Part shown: positions 30,922-41,272 of the stretch, piece after piece
Layout of the letters: the number at the start of each line of letters is the position of its first letter
Position numbering within the stretch: the first letter of the stretch is position 1
Source of the DNA: Sphingobacterium sp.
Lineage (GTDB): Bacteria; Bacteroidota; Bacteroidia; Sphingobacteriales; Sphingobacteriaceae
Assembly (NCBI GenBank): GCA_031277685.1
Contig: JAITLV010000162.1
Span: 1 to 64,000 of the forward strand
Reading direction: 5' to 3'
DNA: 64,000 bases
Notes under the pieces: model-generated
What the model saw: only the letters and a program-made list of their open reading frames with translations
Database searches by the model: none
Told to the model about the DNA's origin: nothing
Made by a program: the position numbers and the translations under genes

Positions 30922-31524
30922 TTAAAGTTTTTTCCTCAAAACCTTTAACACGTTGTTTATCTGCTTTTTGACTGTATTTTCCGAGATATCTAACTTCGTT
31001 GCAATCTCTTTCTGGCTTAGTTCTTTTTCGCGGCTCAATAGAAAAATCTCCTTCATCTTTGGCGGGAAGGCCTGAATTTGTCCCTGTATACGTTGATTCG
31101 TTTCGGACGCATAGATATGTTCCAGCGCACTGTGCTGTATCTGATTTTGCAGATGAATTGCAATATCTTCAGCAAGACGTCTGATCTCCATTTGCTTTTT
31201 GAGTAAAGCCAATGCATTATTTCTACAGATCATAAAGAGATAATTATCCAGATTTTCGATCGCTTCCCAACGGTCTCTTATCTTCCATATGGCCATAAAA
31301 GAATCTTGCACGATATCCTGTGCCTCTGCTTCCTCACCGATTATATTGTAACAGAAATACAATAATCTCTGCCACTGCCGGTCATGCAGCTTACGCATTA
31401 TAAAAGCATCCTCCTTTTGACGATCTGTTAATTGATTATCTGGCATATCACTGTATGTCTTCAAACTAATGTAGAAATTTTTTATTAAATTCTTTAGGGG
31501 ATGTAAAGAATTTATTGGAGGCAT
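30922..31524 (-). CDS. ECF RNA polymerase sigma-70 factor (locus B)
   Basis: 200 aa; AQDIVQDSFMAIWKIRD and LSQKEIATKLDISENTVKKQINNVLKVLRKKL; alternative start at 31446. Confidence 0.9.
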   Translation of the reverse strand: MPPINSLHPLKNLIKNFYISLKTYSDMPDNQLTDRQKEDAFIMRKLHDRQWQRLLYFCYNIIGEEAEAQDIVQDSFMAIWKIRDRWEAIENLDNYLFMICRNNALALLKKQMEIRRLAEDIAIHLQNQIQHSALEHIYASETNQRIQGQIQAFPPKMKEIFLLSREKELSQKEIATKLDISENTVKKQINNVLKVLRKKL

Positions 31525-31574
31525 TGGCTTAAGTTTTACTTCAAATGCTATAGTTTCCGATATTTGGTTCTATG

Positions 31575-31667
31575 CTACTCCAGATATTCTGAGGGCATGC
31601 GTCCATAATATTGTCGAAATGCTGCTGAAAAATAATCATCTGCTCCCATCTCAGGTCCTTTGAACCG
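31575..31667 (-). pseudogene. C-terminal remnant of an AraC-family regulator
   Basis: Manual - strand translation RFKGPEMGADDYFSAAFRQYYGRMPSEYLE* matches the end of AraC HTH domains; bounded upstream by an in-frame stop, no start codon context. Confidence 0.6.
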
Positions 31668-31853
31668 TTACGAATCATCCGAATTTGCCGTGAACAGTAT
31701 GACAGAGATGTGGGAGGTAAAAATCATTTTTTCTATCAGCGGTGGGAAAGCGTATCCAGATAGCTAAACACATCATTATTCTGATTGCGAAAAATTGGAT
31801 ACGCCCGATCGAATTTTGCATGATATAACCTATGTTTAAAGATATTTATTATC

Positions 31854-32432
31854 TTGCAAACAGCAACGCAGCAAATAACCATGTTTCTTAAACTACTGAC
31901 GGAAGAACAGAAAAGGGGAATAGCAATAGATCGGGATGAACCCATTTTTAAAGCTTTTTTTGTGGCTAATTTGAGGTCATTGGAAGATTATGCTTTCAAT
32001 TTTGTAAAAGATGAACATGTTGCTGAGGATATTGCTTCTGAAATCATGTGGAAAATGTGGCATTTGGGCTCTGATTTAATGTCCATTGCGTCTATAGAAT
32101 CCTATCTGACACGTGCGGTAAAGAATAAATGCCTCAATTATTTACGTGTGCAACAAGCGCTCCTTGTCGGACACGATGAACTGGCAAACTATGCAAGTTC
32201 CGATTATCCCAGTCCGGAGGATGCTCTTATTTCAACCGAAAAAATTAGGCACATCAAACAGGCTATCGAAGCGCTTCCCCCAAAGACCCAGCAAGCTTTT
32301 ATATTGGTCAAAGATGAAAACCATAGCTATAAGGAGGCCGCCAACATCATGGGGATTTCTACCAAAACCATCGACCGCCATATACAGATAGCCCTCCAAA
32401 AACTGTGGGACTCCATAAAATTTAAAAAATAA
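31854..32432 (+). CDS. ECF RNA polymerase sigma-70 factor (locus C)
   Basis: 192 aa; HVAEDIASEIMWKMWHLG and SYKEAANIMGISTKTIDRHIQIALQKLW; start may be the internal MFLKLLT. Confidence 0.88.
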   Translation: MQTATQQITMFLKLLTEEQKRGIAIDRDEPIFKAFFVANLRSLEDYAFNFVKDEHVAEDIASEIMWKMWHLGSDLMSIASIESYLTRAVKNKCLNYLRVQQALLVGHDELANYASSDYPSPEDALISTEKIRHIKQAIEALPPKTQQAFILVKDENHSYKEAANIMGISTKTIDRHIQIALQKLWDSIKFKK

Positions 32433-32490
32433 TTTATTCCTTATTGGGGATTTTGCGATTTCGATGTGTCATTAAGGATTCAGGCTTTAT

Positions 32491-33576
32491 ATGATGCAAG
32501 CAAACGAGGAAGAATATTATTTAGAATTATTAAATAAACACTTGAAGGGTACACTCTCACCTGAGGAGCGTGAGACATTGGATATTTTGGTGAAAAATGA
32601 TTCCAATAAGGCCTTTTTTTTTAAATATCTAAACGATAGTCAAGAGCATGCAGAAGCAAAGTTAAGGGCTGAAATAATTTATGAAAAAACACAACCGAAC
32701 GATTTATACTTAAAAACTTCTCCCGCCCAAAATCCACCTATTATCCGAAAAATCTGGAAAAAGTATATTTCCATTGCAGCTGCTTGCTTGGTTTGCCTTG
32801 TCGGATTATGGTGGTTCTCCAATAAATCCCAGACAGCCATGGCAGTCAGCGGTGAATGGGAACAAATCGTGGCAGGCAAAGGTGAACGCAAATTTTTTCG
32901 GATGAGCGATGGCACAGAAATTTGGTTAAACAGCGAAAGTACCTTGCGGGTAAAAAAAGGCTATGGCAAGAAGCATCGCATCATAGCACTAAAAGGAGAA
33001 GCCTACTTTTCGGTTGCCAAAAATAAGAAACTACCATTGCATGTATATGCTTCAGGAAATGAAATAGAAGTATTGGGAACTGTCTTCAATGTAAGAGCTT
33101 ATCCCGAAGAAAAAAAGATGGCAACATCCTTAATCGAAGGAAAGGTAAAACTGCATATCAATGGCGAAGATGGCAAACGTGACTATTCAATGAACCCCGG
33201 CGACAAGGTAGAAATCCCCAATAAGCAAGTCGCTGAACAAAACAAAAAGGTTTCTTTTAAGGAAGATGTTGTATCCTCCCGAATTGTTGCAGACGATGTG
33301 GACTATAAAAAGATCACTCTAGAGAATGAGGAAGTCCCTGAACTCTTGTGGGTTAAAAACAAATTAGTTTTTAATGACGATCCATTGGAAGATATGGTAA
33401 AAAAGATGGAACGCTGGTACAATAGAACTATTATAATTGAAAACGACCGTTTAAAAAAAGAATCATTTTCGGGTGTTTTTGAAGAGCGAACCTGCGAGCA
33501 AGTCTTGAATTTATTGCAACAAACTGGAGGAAACTTTAAATATACAGTTGAAGATGGAATTATCTATATAAAATAA
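32491..33576 (+). CDS. FecR-family anti-sigma factor (locus C)
   Basis: 361 aa; TM segment; FRMSDGTEIWLNSESTLRVKKGYGKKHRIIALKGEAYFSVAKNKKLPLHVYASGNEIEVLGTVFNV. Confidence 0.92.
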   Translation: MMQANEEEYYLELLNKHLKGTLSPEERETLDILVKNDSNKAFFFKYLNDSQEHAEAKLRAEIIYEKTQPNDLYLKTSPAQNPPIIRKIWKKYISIAAACLVCLVGLWWFSNKSQTAMAVSGEWEQIVAGKGERKFFRMSDGTEIWLNSESTLRVKKGYGKKHRIIALKGEAYFSVAKNKKLPLHVYASGNEIEVLGTVFNVRAYPEEKKMATSLIEGKVKLHINGEDGKRDYSMNPGDKVEIPNKQVAEQNKKVSFKEDVVSSRIVADDVDYKKITLENEEVPELLWVKNKLVFNDDPLEDMVKKMERWYNRTIIIENDRLKKESFSGVFEERTCEQVLNLLQQTGGNFKYTVEDGIIYIK

Positions 33577-33710
33577 CCACATATGACATAAAGAAACTAT
33601 ATAAAAACAACAAGGGTATACCCAGAAGATATACCCCAAAATGTTAACCATGAGCATCGTGCCCTAGGAAAGTAAGATGCTCTATTGATCAATTTTAAAC
33701 TTTTAAAAGT

Positions 33711-36700
33711 ATGAAAAAAAACTCACATGCTCAAATTCATGTGCCAATCCCCTATTACCTAAAATGGCTCCTCATGATTAAGTTAACGGTGTTCATTTTG
33801 ATGGTTTTTTCTTGCAATTTGTTTGCAGGACCATCAAAAGCTCAAGGAACTATTTCTGTTCGCTACAACGAAATATCATTAAAAAATCTACTGCTGTCAA
33901 TTGAAGAACAGACTGACGTTTCTTTTATTTACAATGATAATCTCATTCGGCACATTCGGATAAAAAATGTCGATGTTTATAACAAACCCTGGAGCAAAGT
34001 TTTATTCCCGCTATTGGAAGAAGAAGGACTGACTGCAGATTTTGTAAAAGACAATCGTGTATTACTGCGCAAAAAAGCATCCCAACAAGAATTGGTCGCA
34101 TCAGGTACAGTGACCGATGAGCAGGGAAAACCTTTGGCATCGGTTTCAGTAAAGCAAAAAGGAACCTCGCGGGCAACTCTTTCCAACAGTGATGGTCAAT
34201 TTTCGCTTGTGGTGGATAAAGATGATGCTGTACTCCAGTTTACCTACGTTGGTTATCTAACGAAAGAACAGTCTTTCCAACGGGGGAATATCAATATTAT
34301 ATTAAAGCAAGACTTAACTCAGCTCGAAGAAGTTGTTGTGGTCGGTTACGGTACACAGAAAAAGGTCAATTTAACAGGAGCCGTTTCGTCAATCTCAGGA
34401 GATGAAATGGTCAAGCGCCCCGTTACCAATCCAAGTACGATGCTGCAAGGACAGATGCCCGGTGTGCGTATTGTACAGGGACTTGGACAACCCGGCAGTG
34501 AAGGGGTTCAGATCCGGGTGCGTGGACAGGGTACCTATAGTGCGGCTGGATCAGATCCCTTGGTCTTGATTGATGGCGTTCCGGGCTCACTCTCCGCATT
34601 AAACGCAAATGATATTGAAAGTGTATCGGTATTAAAGGATGCGGCATCCGCATCTATCTATGGAGCAAGAGCTGCTAATGGTGTTGTTCTTGTAACAACC
34701 AAGTCTGGTAAGGAAGGTGGATTCAAGATTAATTATAATACCAATCTAGGATTTCATTCACCGACGAAAATGCTAAAGATTGTGACCAATTCTGCAGAGT
34801 ACATGGAATTGACCAATGAGGCAAAAACAAACTCTGGAATTTCTACTGGGCTATATACCGAAGAGATGATTAATTCCTACCGCAATGCTACCGATAGAAC
34901 AAAGTACCCCAACTTCGATTGGTTGGATTATATGTTCAATACAGCAACGGTCCAAAACCACAGTTTATCATTGAATGGTGGAAATAAAGGAACGACTTAT
35001 AATATTACCGCCGGGTATATAGATCAACCGGGTACAATGAAAGGATTTAACTTTGAAAAATATAATTTCAGGACAAATATTAAGTCGAGTCTAAAAGATT
35101 GGGTAACTGTGGGCGTAAACCTCGCCATGGAAAAAGGGAATCAACGAAATCCAAGACAAAGCCAAGATGATGCATTTTTATCAACCTTAGCACAAGCACC
35201 TACTTATGCACCGTTTTTGCCTGATGGACGCTATGTAAGTTCGGCCTATAATTTTGAAAGTTATAACAAGAACATGGTCGCTATTGTGGAGAATGATGTC
35301 CTTCGAAAAACAACCAACTATGATATTTCCTCGCAGTTGTGGGCAGACATTAAGCTCACCAAGGGACTTCAATGGTATTCCAAACTTGCGGTGAACCTAG
35401 GGGATGTCTCTTATAAAGACTGGCGACCGGTAGTGAATCTTTACAATTTCCATTCTGGGGATTTTACGCGGACATTGGATGTAGGGGGCGAAGGTTTAAT
35501 TTCCAATAATAGCAGAAATTATTATACAAATTTGTTCTCCTATTTGAAATACGATTTCAACATCGCCCAGAAACATAATTTTGCTGTACAAGCCGGATAT
35601 AGCCAAGAATACAATAACTATCAATACTTACAGGGATACCGTCAAAAATATATCACAAACAATCTTCATGAACTAAATGCCGGCACGGCAGCTATTCAGA
35701 CAAACGAAGGCAATACGACGGAATGGGCGCTACAATCTTTCTTTGGACGATTGAATTACAATTTTTCAGAGAAATATTTGTTAGAAGCAAATATCCGCTA
35801 CGATGGAACATCAAGAATTACAAAAGGCAGCCGTTGGGGCTTTTTTCCTTCATTCTCCGCCGGATGGAGGGTATCTGAAGAAGAATTTATAAAAAATGCA
35901 GATTTCAGCTGGTTGACAGATTTAAAATTTAGAGGTTCTTATGGTCTCTTAGGTAATCAAAATATCAACATTGATATAGGTTATGCCTTTCCCTACCCCT
36001 ACCAGGATTTATTGGATTTTACTGGAGATTATCCATTTGACAACGCTGTCCTGAGTCCTGGAGTAGCACAATCTGCTCTTTCCAACTCGTCCATAAAATG
36101 GGAGTCCACCGCTGTTGCCGATTTCGGTGTAGACATTCGCTTGTTCAATAAACTGAATATTACTTATGATTGGTACAGAAAGCATACCTCCGACATTCTG
36201 CGTCAAGCACAGGTAACCGGTGCATTAGGATTATCAGCGCCTTTTATTAATAGTGGCGATATGTTGAATACTGGCCACGAACTCGCTGTCCAATATAATG
36301 ACCGCATTCATGAAGGTAGGTTTGAAGGATTAACCTTTGGTGGTGGTTTTTATATAGATAAGTTTAAAAATAAACTTATCAAATTTGGTACACGGGAAAT
36401 TGATGGTTATCAAATCCGCGAGAATAACCTTCCATACAATTCCTTTTACATGCTGGAAGTTGTCGGTATCTTCCAAACACCGGAAGAAATAGCCAACTCC
36501 CCAAAACAATTTTCAGGTGAGTTTCGTCCCGGAGATTTCAAATACCGGGATGTAAATGGTGACAATGTCATTAATAACGATGATCGTACCATTATTCCGG
36601 GCAGATTTCCAAAATTTGAGTATGCTTTTAACGGGAATATTGCCTGGAAAGGCATAGACGTTTCCTTTTTATTGCAGGGTGTACAAGGCCGGAAAATTTT

Positions 36701-37091
36701 TACAGACGGATGGGGCTTGGAACCTTTTATACAGGGAACACCGCCAACGGTAGATTTTGTCAACAACCGCTGGACTGGAGCGGGTAGCACAAATGAAAAC
36801 CCGCGCTTATATTATGGTTGGGACGGAACAAATCCAAACAGAAGACCAAGTACATGGTATCTGCAAGATGCATCTTTCTTACGCCTGAAAAACCTTACTG
36901 TAGGCTACACACTTCCTCAACAACTTACGTCACGGGTGAATATCAATCGCGTCAGACTTTATTTCGCAGGCGATAATCTTTTCACCAAGACCAAGTTTAA
37001 GGGGCTTGATCCAGAACGATCAGGTGATGGCAGATTTGCACAATATCCGCAAAATAAGATTATTTCGTTCGGACTAAATGTTGAATTCTAA
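33711..37091 (+). CDS. SusC/RagA-family TonB-linked outer membrane protein with STN domain (locus C)
   Basis: 1126 aa; STN domain; LEEVVVVGYGTQKKVNLTGAVSSISGDEM; SVSVLKDAASASIYGARAANGVVLVTTKSG. Confidence 0.94.
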   Translation: MKKNSHAQIHVPIPYYLKWLLMIKLTVFILMVFSCNLFAGPSKAQGTISVRYNEISLKNLLLSIEEQTDVSFIYNDNLIRHIRIKNVDVYNKPWSKVLFPLLEEEGLTADFVKDNRVLLRKKASQQELVASGTVTDEQGKPLASVSVKQKGTSRATLSNSDGQFSLVVDKDDAVLQFTYVGYLTKEQSFQRGNINIILKQDLTQLEEVVVVGYGTQKKVNLTGAVSSISGDEMVKRPVTNPSTMLQGQMPGVRIVQGLGQPGSEGVQIRVRGQGTYSAAGSDPLVLIDGVPGSLSALNANDIESVSVLKDAASASIYGARAANGVVLVTTKSGKEGGFKINYNTNLGFHSPTKMLKIVTNSAEYMELTNEAKTNSGISTGLYTEEMINSYRNATDRTKYPNFDWLDYMFNTATVQNHSLSLNGGNKGTTYNITAGYIDQPGTMKGFNFEKYNFRTNIKSSLKDWVTVGVNLAMEKGNQRNPRQSQDDAFLSTLAQAPTYAPFLPDGRYVSSAYNFESYNKNMVAIVENDVLRKTTNYDISSQLWADIKLTKGLQWYSKLAVNLGDVSYKDWRPVVNLYNFHSGDFTRTLDVGGEGLISNNSRNYYTNLFSYLKYDFNIAQKHNFAVQAGYSQEYNNYQYLQGYRQKYITNNLHELNAGTAAIQTNEGNTTEWALQSFFGRLNYNFSEKYLLEANIRYDGTSRITKGSRWGFFPSFSAGWRVSEEEFIKNADFSWLTDLKFRGSYGLLGNQNINIDIGYAFPYPYQDLLDFTGDYPFDNAVLSPGVAQSALSNSSIKWESTAVADFGVDIRLFNKLNITYDWYRKHTSDILRQAQVTGALGLSAPFINSGDMLNTGHELAVQYNDRIHEGRFEGLTFGGGFYIDKFKNKLIKFGTREIDGYQIRENNLPYNSFYMLEVVGIFQTPEEIANSPKQFSGEFRPGDFKYRDVNGDNVINNDDRTIIPGRFPKFEYAFNGNIAWKGIDVSFLLQGVQGRKIFTDGWGLEPFIQGTPPTVDFVNNRWTGAGSTNENPRLYYGWDGTNPNRRPSTWYLQDASFLRLKNLTVGYTLPQQLTSRVNINRVRLYFAGDNLFTKTKFKGLDPERSGDGRFAQYPQNKIISFGLNVEF

Positions 37092-37103
37092 ATAAGGGAT
37101 AAA

Positions 37104-38645
37104 ATGAAAAAAATTATATATATACTGATTGGGGCTTTAAGTTTGACAGCTTGTAGTGACCTCGACTTAAATCCAAATGACAGACCTTCTTCGGGCACTT
37201 TCTGGCAGACCCCACAAGATTTTGACCTCGCGTTGACCGCAAGTTACGGCAGTCTGCAGCGCAGCGGCTATTCTACGGCATTGCCCTGCTGGGATAATCT
37301 GACAGACAATGCTTATGGTCAACATGCCGAGGGACAATATGGAATGACAACCAATATGGTTCAGGGAACCATAGACGCTACTTCAACAGGTTTTGTTTAC
37401 AATACTTACCTGGAAGCATTAGCAGGCGTCGCTCGCGTCAATATTTTTCTGAATAAACTGAAGGAATTTACTGGATTTGATGAAAATACGAAAAAACGCT
37501 ACGAAGCTGAAGGTCGTATGATACGCGCATTTTACTATAGTTTTCTTTATCGTGGCTATGGAGAAGTGCCCATTGTCAGTGAGCCGTTGACACTCGAAAC
37601 ACAATATCAGGCAAAAAAACCTGCCGACGATGTATATCAGTTTATGATGGGCGACATTGATTTTGCTATTGCAAACTTATCGGATATAACATATAAAGAA
37701 GCAAAAGGAAAATGGACGAAAAATGCTGCAAAGGCATATAAGGCACGTATGATTTTATACACGGCCTACAATGATGCAGGGCAGATGATCCAGGCTAAAA
37801 TGAACGAAGCTAAAACATTGCTGAGTGAAATCGCTGGTTATTCGCTGGCCAATGACTTTCGCGATAATTTTAATGATCCAGCGCAGGAAACTTCACCCGA
37901 GATTATGATGTCGGTTAAATTCTTGGCTCCGAATGCGTCATCATCCGCAGATATGTGGTATGCAGACTGGCTCGTTGTGAGTCCATTGATTAATTTAATC
38001 GAGGAATTTGAAATGTTGGATGGCAGTCCTGGTTTAGCTGTTCCGAAGAAAGGAACAAGTAAGTTCACTGTAAATTCCGAAATTTTCACGAACGCATCCT
38101 CGGCAAACCGCGATTCACGTTTGGCAAAAACAGTTTTCATTGACAAATATGTAATCAATGGAGTAGAATATACCCCGGGCAATGCAAGACCTACGGGTGT
38201 TGGATTAAGCAAGTTTTTGTCTCACAATCAAATTGCCCCATTTGGCTATAGTACATTAAGCCAACAAGACTGGGTCATTATGCGTTATGCAGATGTTTTA
38301 TTGATGCTTGCAGAAGTCGAAAACGAACTGAACGGCCCTACCGCGCTGGTTTATACATCGGTTGACGCAGTTCGCAAGCGCGCGGGTATGCCAAAGCTAT
38401 CCCAAAATCTATCCAAAGAAGCTATGCGGCAAAAAATACGTCATGAAAGACGGGTAGAGCTTGCTTTTGAAGGTGAACATTATTTTGATCTGAAAAGATG
38501 GAAAACAGCTAAAACAGTATTGAATGCTGTTCAAGATGCACCAATAGTTTACAAATTTGAGGACAAACATTACCTATGGCCTCTGCCACAATCCGAGATT
38601 GACAAAAACCAGGGAATTCTCACCCAAAACCCCAATTATAAATAA
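37104..38645 (+). CDS. SusD/RagB-family lipoprotein (locus C)
   Basis: 513 aa; lipobox LTACSDLDLNP; C-terminal RHERRVELAFEGEHYFDLKRWKTAK. Confidence 0.92.
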   Translation: MKKIIYILIGALSLTACSDLDLNPNDRPSSGTFWQTPQDFDLALTASYGSLQRSGYSTALPCWDNLTDNAYGQHAEGQYGMTTNMVQGTIDATSTGFVYNTYLEALAGVARVNIFLNKLKEFTGFDENTKKRYEAEGRMIRAFYYSFLYRGYGEVPIVSEPLTLETQYQAKKPADDVYQFMMGDIDFAIANLSDITYKEAKGKWTKNAAKAYKARMILYTAYNDAGQMIQAKMNEAKTLLSEIAGYSLANDFRDNFNDPAQETSPEIMMSVKFLAPNASSSADMWYADWLVVSPLINLIEEFEMLDGSPGLAVPKKGTSKFTVNSEIFTNASSANRDSRLAKTVFIDKYVINGVEYTPGNARPTGVGLSKFLSHNQIAPFGYSTLSQQDWVIMRYADVLLMLAEVENELNGPTALVYTSVDAVRKRAGMPKLSQNLSKEAMRQKIRHERRVELAFEGEHYFDLKRWKTAKTVLNAVQDAPIVYKFEDKHYLWPLPQSEIDKNQGILTQNPNYK

Positions 38646-38653
38646 CAATCGAG

Positions 38654-38686
38654 AAAAGATGCCCACAACGTATTTGGGCATCTTTT
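38654..38686 (+). terminator. Hairpin between susD and GH95 (terminator/attenuator)
   Basis: aaaagatgccca / tgggcatctttt, 12-bp perfect stem, 9-nt loop, followed by further Ts. Confidence 0.65.
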
Positions 38687-38718
38687 TTATCCATTCACGA
38701 TTTAAAGAACACATCGCG

Positions 38719-41121
38719 ATGAAAAGGAATCTATTAACCTTTTTTATAACCATATTAACGCTTTCGGTTTGGGCCCAGCAACCCAACAAATTGGCCCTGC
38801 GCTATCATGAACCAGCAACAACATGGGAAGAAACACTTCCTTTGGGCAATGGCCGTATCGGCATGATGCCCGATGGGGGAATTGACAGTGAGCATATTGT
38901 ATTGAATGATATAAGCATGTGGTCTGGCAGTGTAGATCCGACAGCAGTAAACCAGGACGCACATACCTATTTACAGGATATCCAGCAGCTTCTTCTCGCA
39001 GGCAAAAATATAGAAGCACAGAAGCTGATGTATGCCAACTTCCGCAGTGGAGGTCTCGGCTCGGCCTTTGGTCAGGGAAAAGACGCGCCCTATGGCTCTT
39101 TTCAGATGCTCGGAAATATGTCCATCCGGTATATATACCCTTCTTCGGAGAAAACTACGAACTACGAGCGCGCACTTTCATTGAATGATGCTGTCGCCAC
39201 AACAAAATTTACAAAAGGCGGTATCAGCTACCAACGTGAATATTTTGCTTCACATGCCAATGACATACTTGGTACCCGGATGACTGCAGATAAGAAAAAA
39301 TCTATTTCACTTGACCTTAGCCTCAATAGGCCCGAACGGGCAAAAGTATGGGTGAAAGACAATACCCTATTTATGACGGGGCAGTTAAACGATGGGAATA
39401 ACGGTACCAAAGGTGTACAGTATATCACAAAGTTACAAGTACTCCAAAAGGGCGGGACTTTGATCGCAGGCGACAGTTCTCTTGCTGTCAAGTCTGCGGA
39501 TGAGGTGATTGTTTTGATTTCCACCTCCACCGATATGCTCGATAAAGACTACAAAGGAACCGTGGCTAATTTATTAACAAAAGCAGCAAAGCATTCATTC
39601 GACAAATTAAAACAGCAGCATATCGCAGCATATCAGGAAAAATTTAATCGCGTTGAACTACATTTAGGCCTGCAGGACAATACGGCCTCTACCCCATCCC
39701 GACTGGTTCGTTTTCAGTCTAGTGATGACCCCGCTTTTGCGGCCTTATATTTTCAGTTTGGACGTTATCTCATGATCAGTGGAACGAATGAAAAATCACT
39801 ACCCCTTAATTTGCAGGGTCTCTGGGCAAATCAGGTGCAGACACCATGGAACGGAGACTACCACTTGAACATCAATCTGCAGATGAACTATTGGCCAGCA
39901 GAAGTCTGTAATCTTTCAGAACTCCATAAGCCTCTGATTGATTTCACAAGATCCTTGGTACCATCCGGACAAACCTCAGCGAGAGAATTTTACGGCGCTC
40001 AAGGATGGATAGCTCATATGATGACTAATCCCTGGAAATTTACTGCACCTGGTGAACACGCGTCATGGGGAGCCACCAATACAGGCGGGGCATGGTTGTG
40101 TTCACACCTGTGGGAACATTATAGTTTTACGCAGGATAAAGACTATTTACGGACTATCTATCCAGTACTTACTGGTGCAGCTGATTTTTTCCTGAGCAGT
40201 ATGATTGCCGAACCCAAACAGGGTTGGTTGGTAACAGCTCCATCAAGCTCTCCCGAAAATGGTTTCTATTTGCCCGGAAGCAAAGAGCCGGTATATGTTT
40301 GTATGGGACCGACCATGGACGTGCAGATTACCCGCGAACTGTTTACAAATATTCTCGCCGCTGCAGAAATTTTGGGTATAACAGATCAATATACAGCCAA
40401 AATCAAAACAGTATTACCCAAGCTCCCTCCTATGCAGATCAGTCCGAAAGGATATTTACAGGAATGGCTTGAAGATTATCAAGAGGTCGAACCTCACCAC
40501 CGTCATGTATCCCATCTCTACGGGCTATATCCTTCCAACCAAATTTCTCCTAGCTCAACCCCTGCGTTGGCCGCTGCTGCCCGGGAAACACTGAATCGTC
40601 GTGGAGATGAAGGTACGGGCTGGTCAAGAGCCTGGAAAATCAATTTTTGGGCAAGGCTACATGATGGTAATCGTGCCTATAAATTATTAAAAAGTTTACT
40701 GGAGCCAACCGCTGGCAATGAAATAAAGATGAACAGTGGTGGTGGAACATATCCTAATTTATTTTGCGCGCATCCACCGTTTCAAATAGATGGCAACTTT
40801 GGCGGAACAGCAGGTATCGCGGAGATGCTTATCCAAAGTCAAAATGGGTATATTGAAGTGCTTCCTTCGCTTCCTGATGTATGGGCGAATGGAAATTTTA
40901 AAGGTTTCCGTGTACGTGGAGGCGCAGAGGTAAGCGTAGCTTGGGTGAACAAGAAAATCACTACCCTAACCTTAAAAGCTTCTTTAAAAAACAGCTTCAA
41001 GCTGAAGGTTCCGGAATACATTAGCACGATCAAACAGGGCGAAAAAACACTGTCCATCGACAATGGTTTTGTCGAAATCCAGCTGAACAAAGGCGAGCAT
41101 GCTAAGCTTGAAATGATTTAA
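38719..41121 (+). CDS. Glycoside hydrolase family 95 (alpha-L-fucosidase-like)
   Basis: Signal peptide MKRNLLTFFITILTLSVWAQ at 38719; YHEPATTWEETLPLGNGRIGMMPDGG, LPLNLQGLWANQVQTPWNGDYHLNINLQMNYWPAE, EGTGWSRAWKINFWARL. Confidence 0.9.
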   Translation: MKRNLLTFFITILTLSVWAQQPNKLALRYHEPATTWEETLPLGNGRIGMMPDGGIDSEHIVLNDISMWSGSVDPTAVNQDAHTYLQDIQQLLLAGKNIEAQKLMYANFRSGGLGSAFGQGKDAPYGSFQMLGNMSIRYIYPSSEKTTNYERALSLNDAVATTKFTKGGISYQREYFASHANDILGTRMTADKKKSISLDLSLNRPERAKVWVKDNTLFMTGQLNDGNNGTKGVQYITKLQVLQKGGTLIAGDSSLAVKSADEVIVLISTSTDMLDKDYKGTVANLLTKAAKHSFDKLKQQHIAAYQEKFNRVELHLGLQDNTASTPSRLVRFQSSDDPAFAALYFQFGRYLMISGTNEKSLPLNLQGLWANQVQTPWNGDYHLNINLQMNYWPAEVCNLSELHKPLIDFTRSLVPSGQTSAREFYGAQGWIAHMMTNPWKFTAPGEHASWGATNTGGAWLCSHLWEHYSFTQDKDYLRTIYPVLTGAADFFLSSMIAEPKQGWLVTAPSSSPENGFYLPGSKEPVYVCMGPTMDVQITRELFTNILAAAEILGITDQYTAKIKTVLPKLPPMQISPKGYLQEWLEDYQEVEPHHRHVSHLYGLYPSNQISPSSTPALAAAARETLNRRGDEGTGWSRAWKINFWARLHDGNRAYKLLKSLLEPTAGNEIKMNSGGGTYPNLFCAHPPFQIDGNFGGTAGIAEMLIQSQNGYIEVLPSLPDVWANGNFKGFRVRGGAEVSVAWVNKKITTLTLKASLKNSFKLKVPEYISTIKQGEKTLSIDNGFVEIQLNKGEHAKLEMI

Positions 41122-41130
41122 GAAAAAGGC

Positions 41131-41164
41131 ATAGAAAGAGCAGGACAGAGCCTGCTCTTTCTAT
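41131..41164. terminator. Hairpin terminator after GH95
   Basis: atagaaagagcagg / cctgctctttctat, 14-bp perfect stem, 6-nt loop. Confidence 0.65.
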
Positions 41165-41272
41165 CATTTACCACCTTCTCAAAGCTATTGCAGAACAATA
41201 GTCAATTTCATGATATAGTTATCTATCATATACTTATTCGATCAAAATCCCGATATTCGAACTATGTTTATG

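Noticed and set aside
31668-31945. Possible coding in the rest of the B/C spacer (+ reading RYESSEFAVNSMTEMWEVKIIFSISGGKAYPDS* and - ORF 31736-31945)
   Set aside because: Lengths are compatible with chance, no family recognised, and the - ORF overlaps the locus C sigma gene start.
38557-38718. ORF-track N-terminal extension of GH95 overlapping susD
   Set aside because: A clear signal peptide starts at 38719 (MKRNLLTFFITILTLSVWAQ) and the extension crosses the susD stop and a terminator hairpin.
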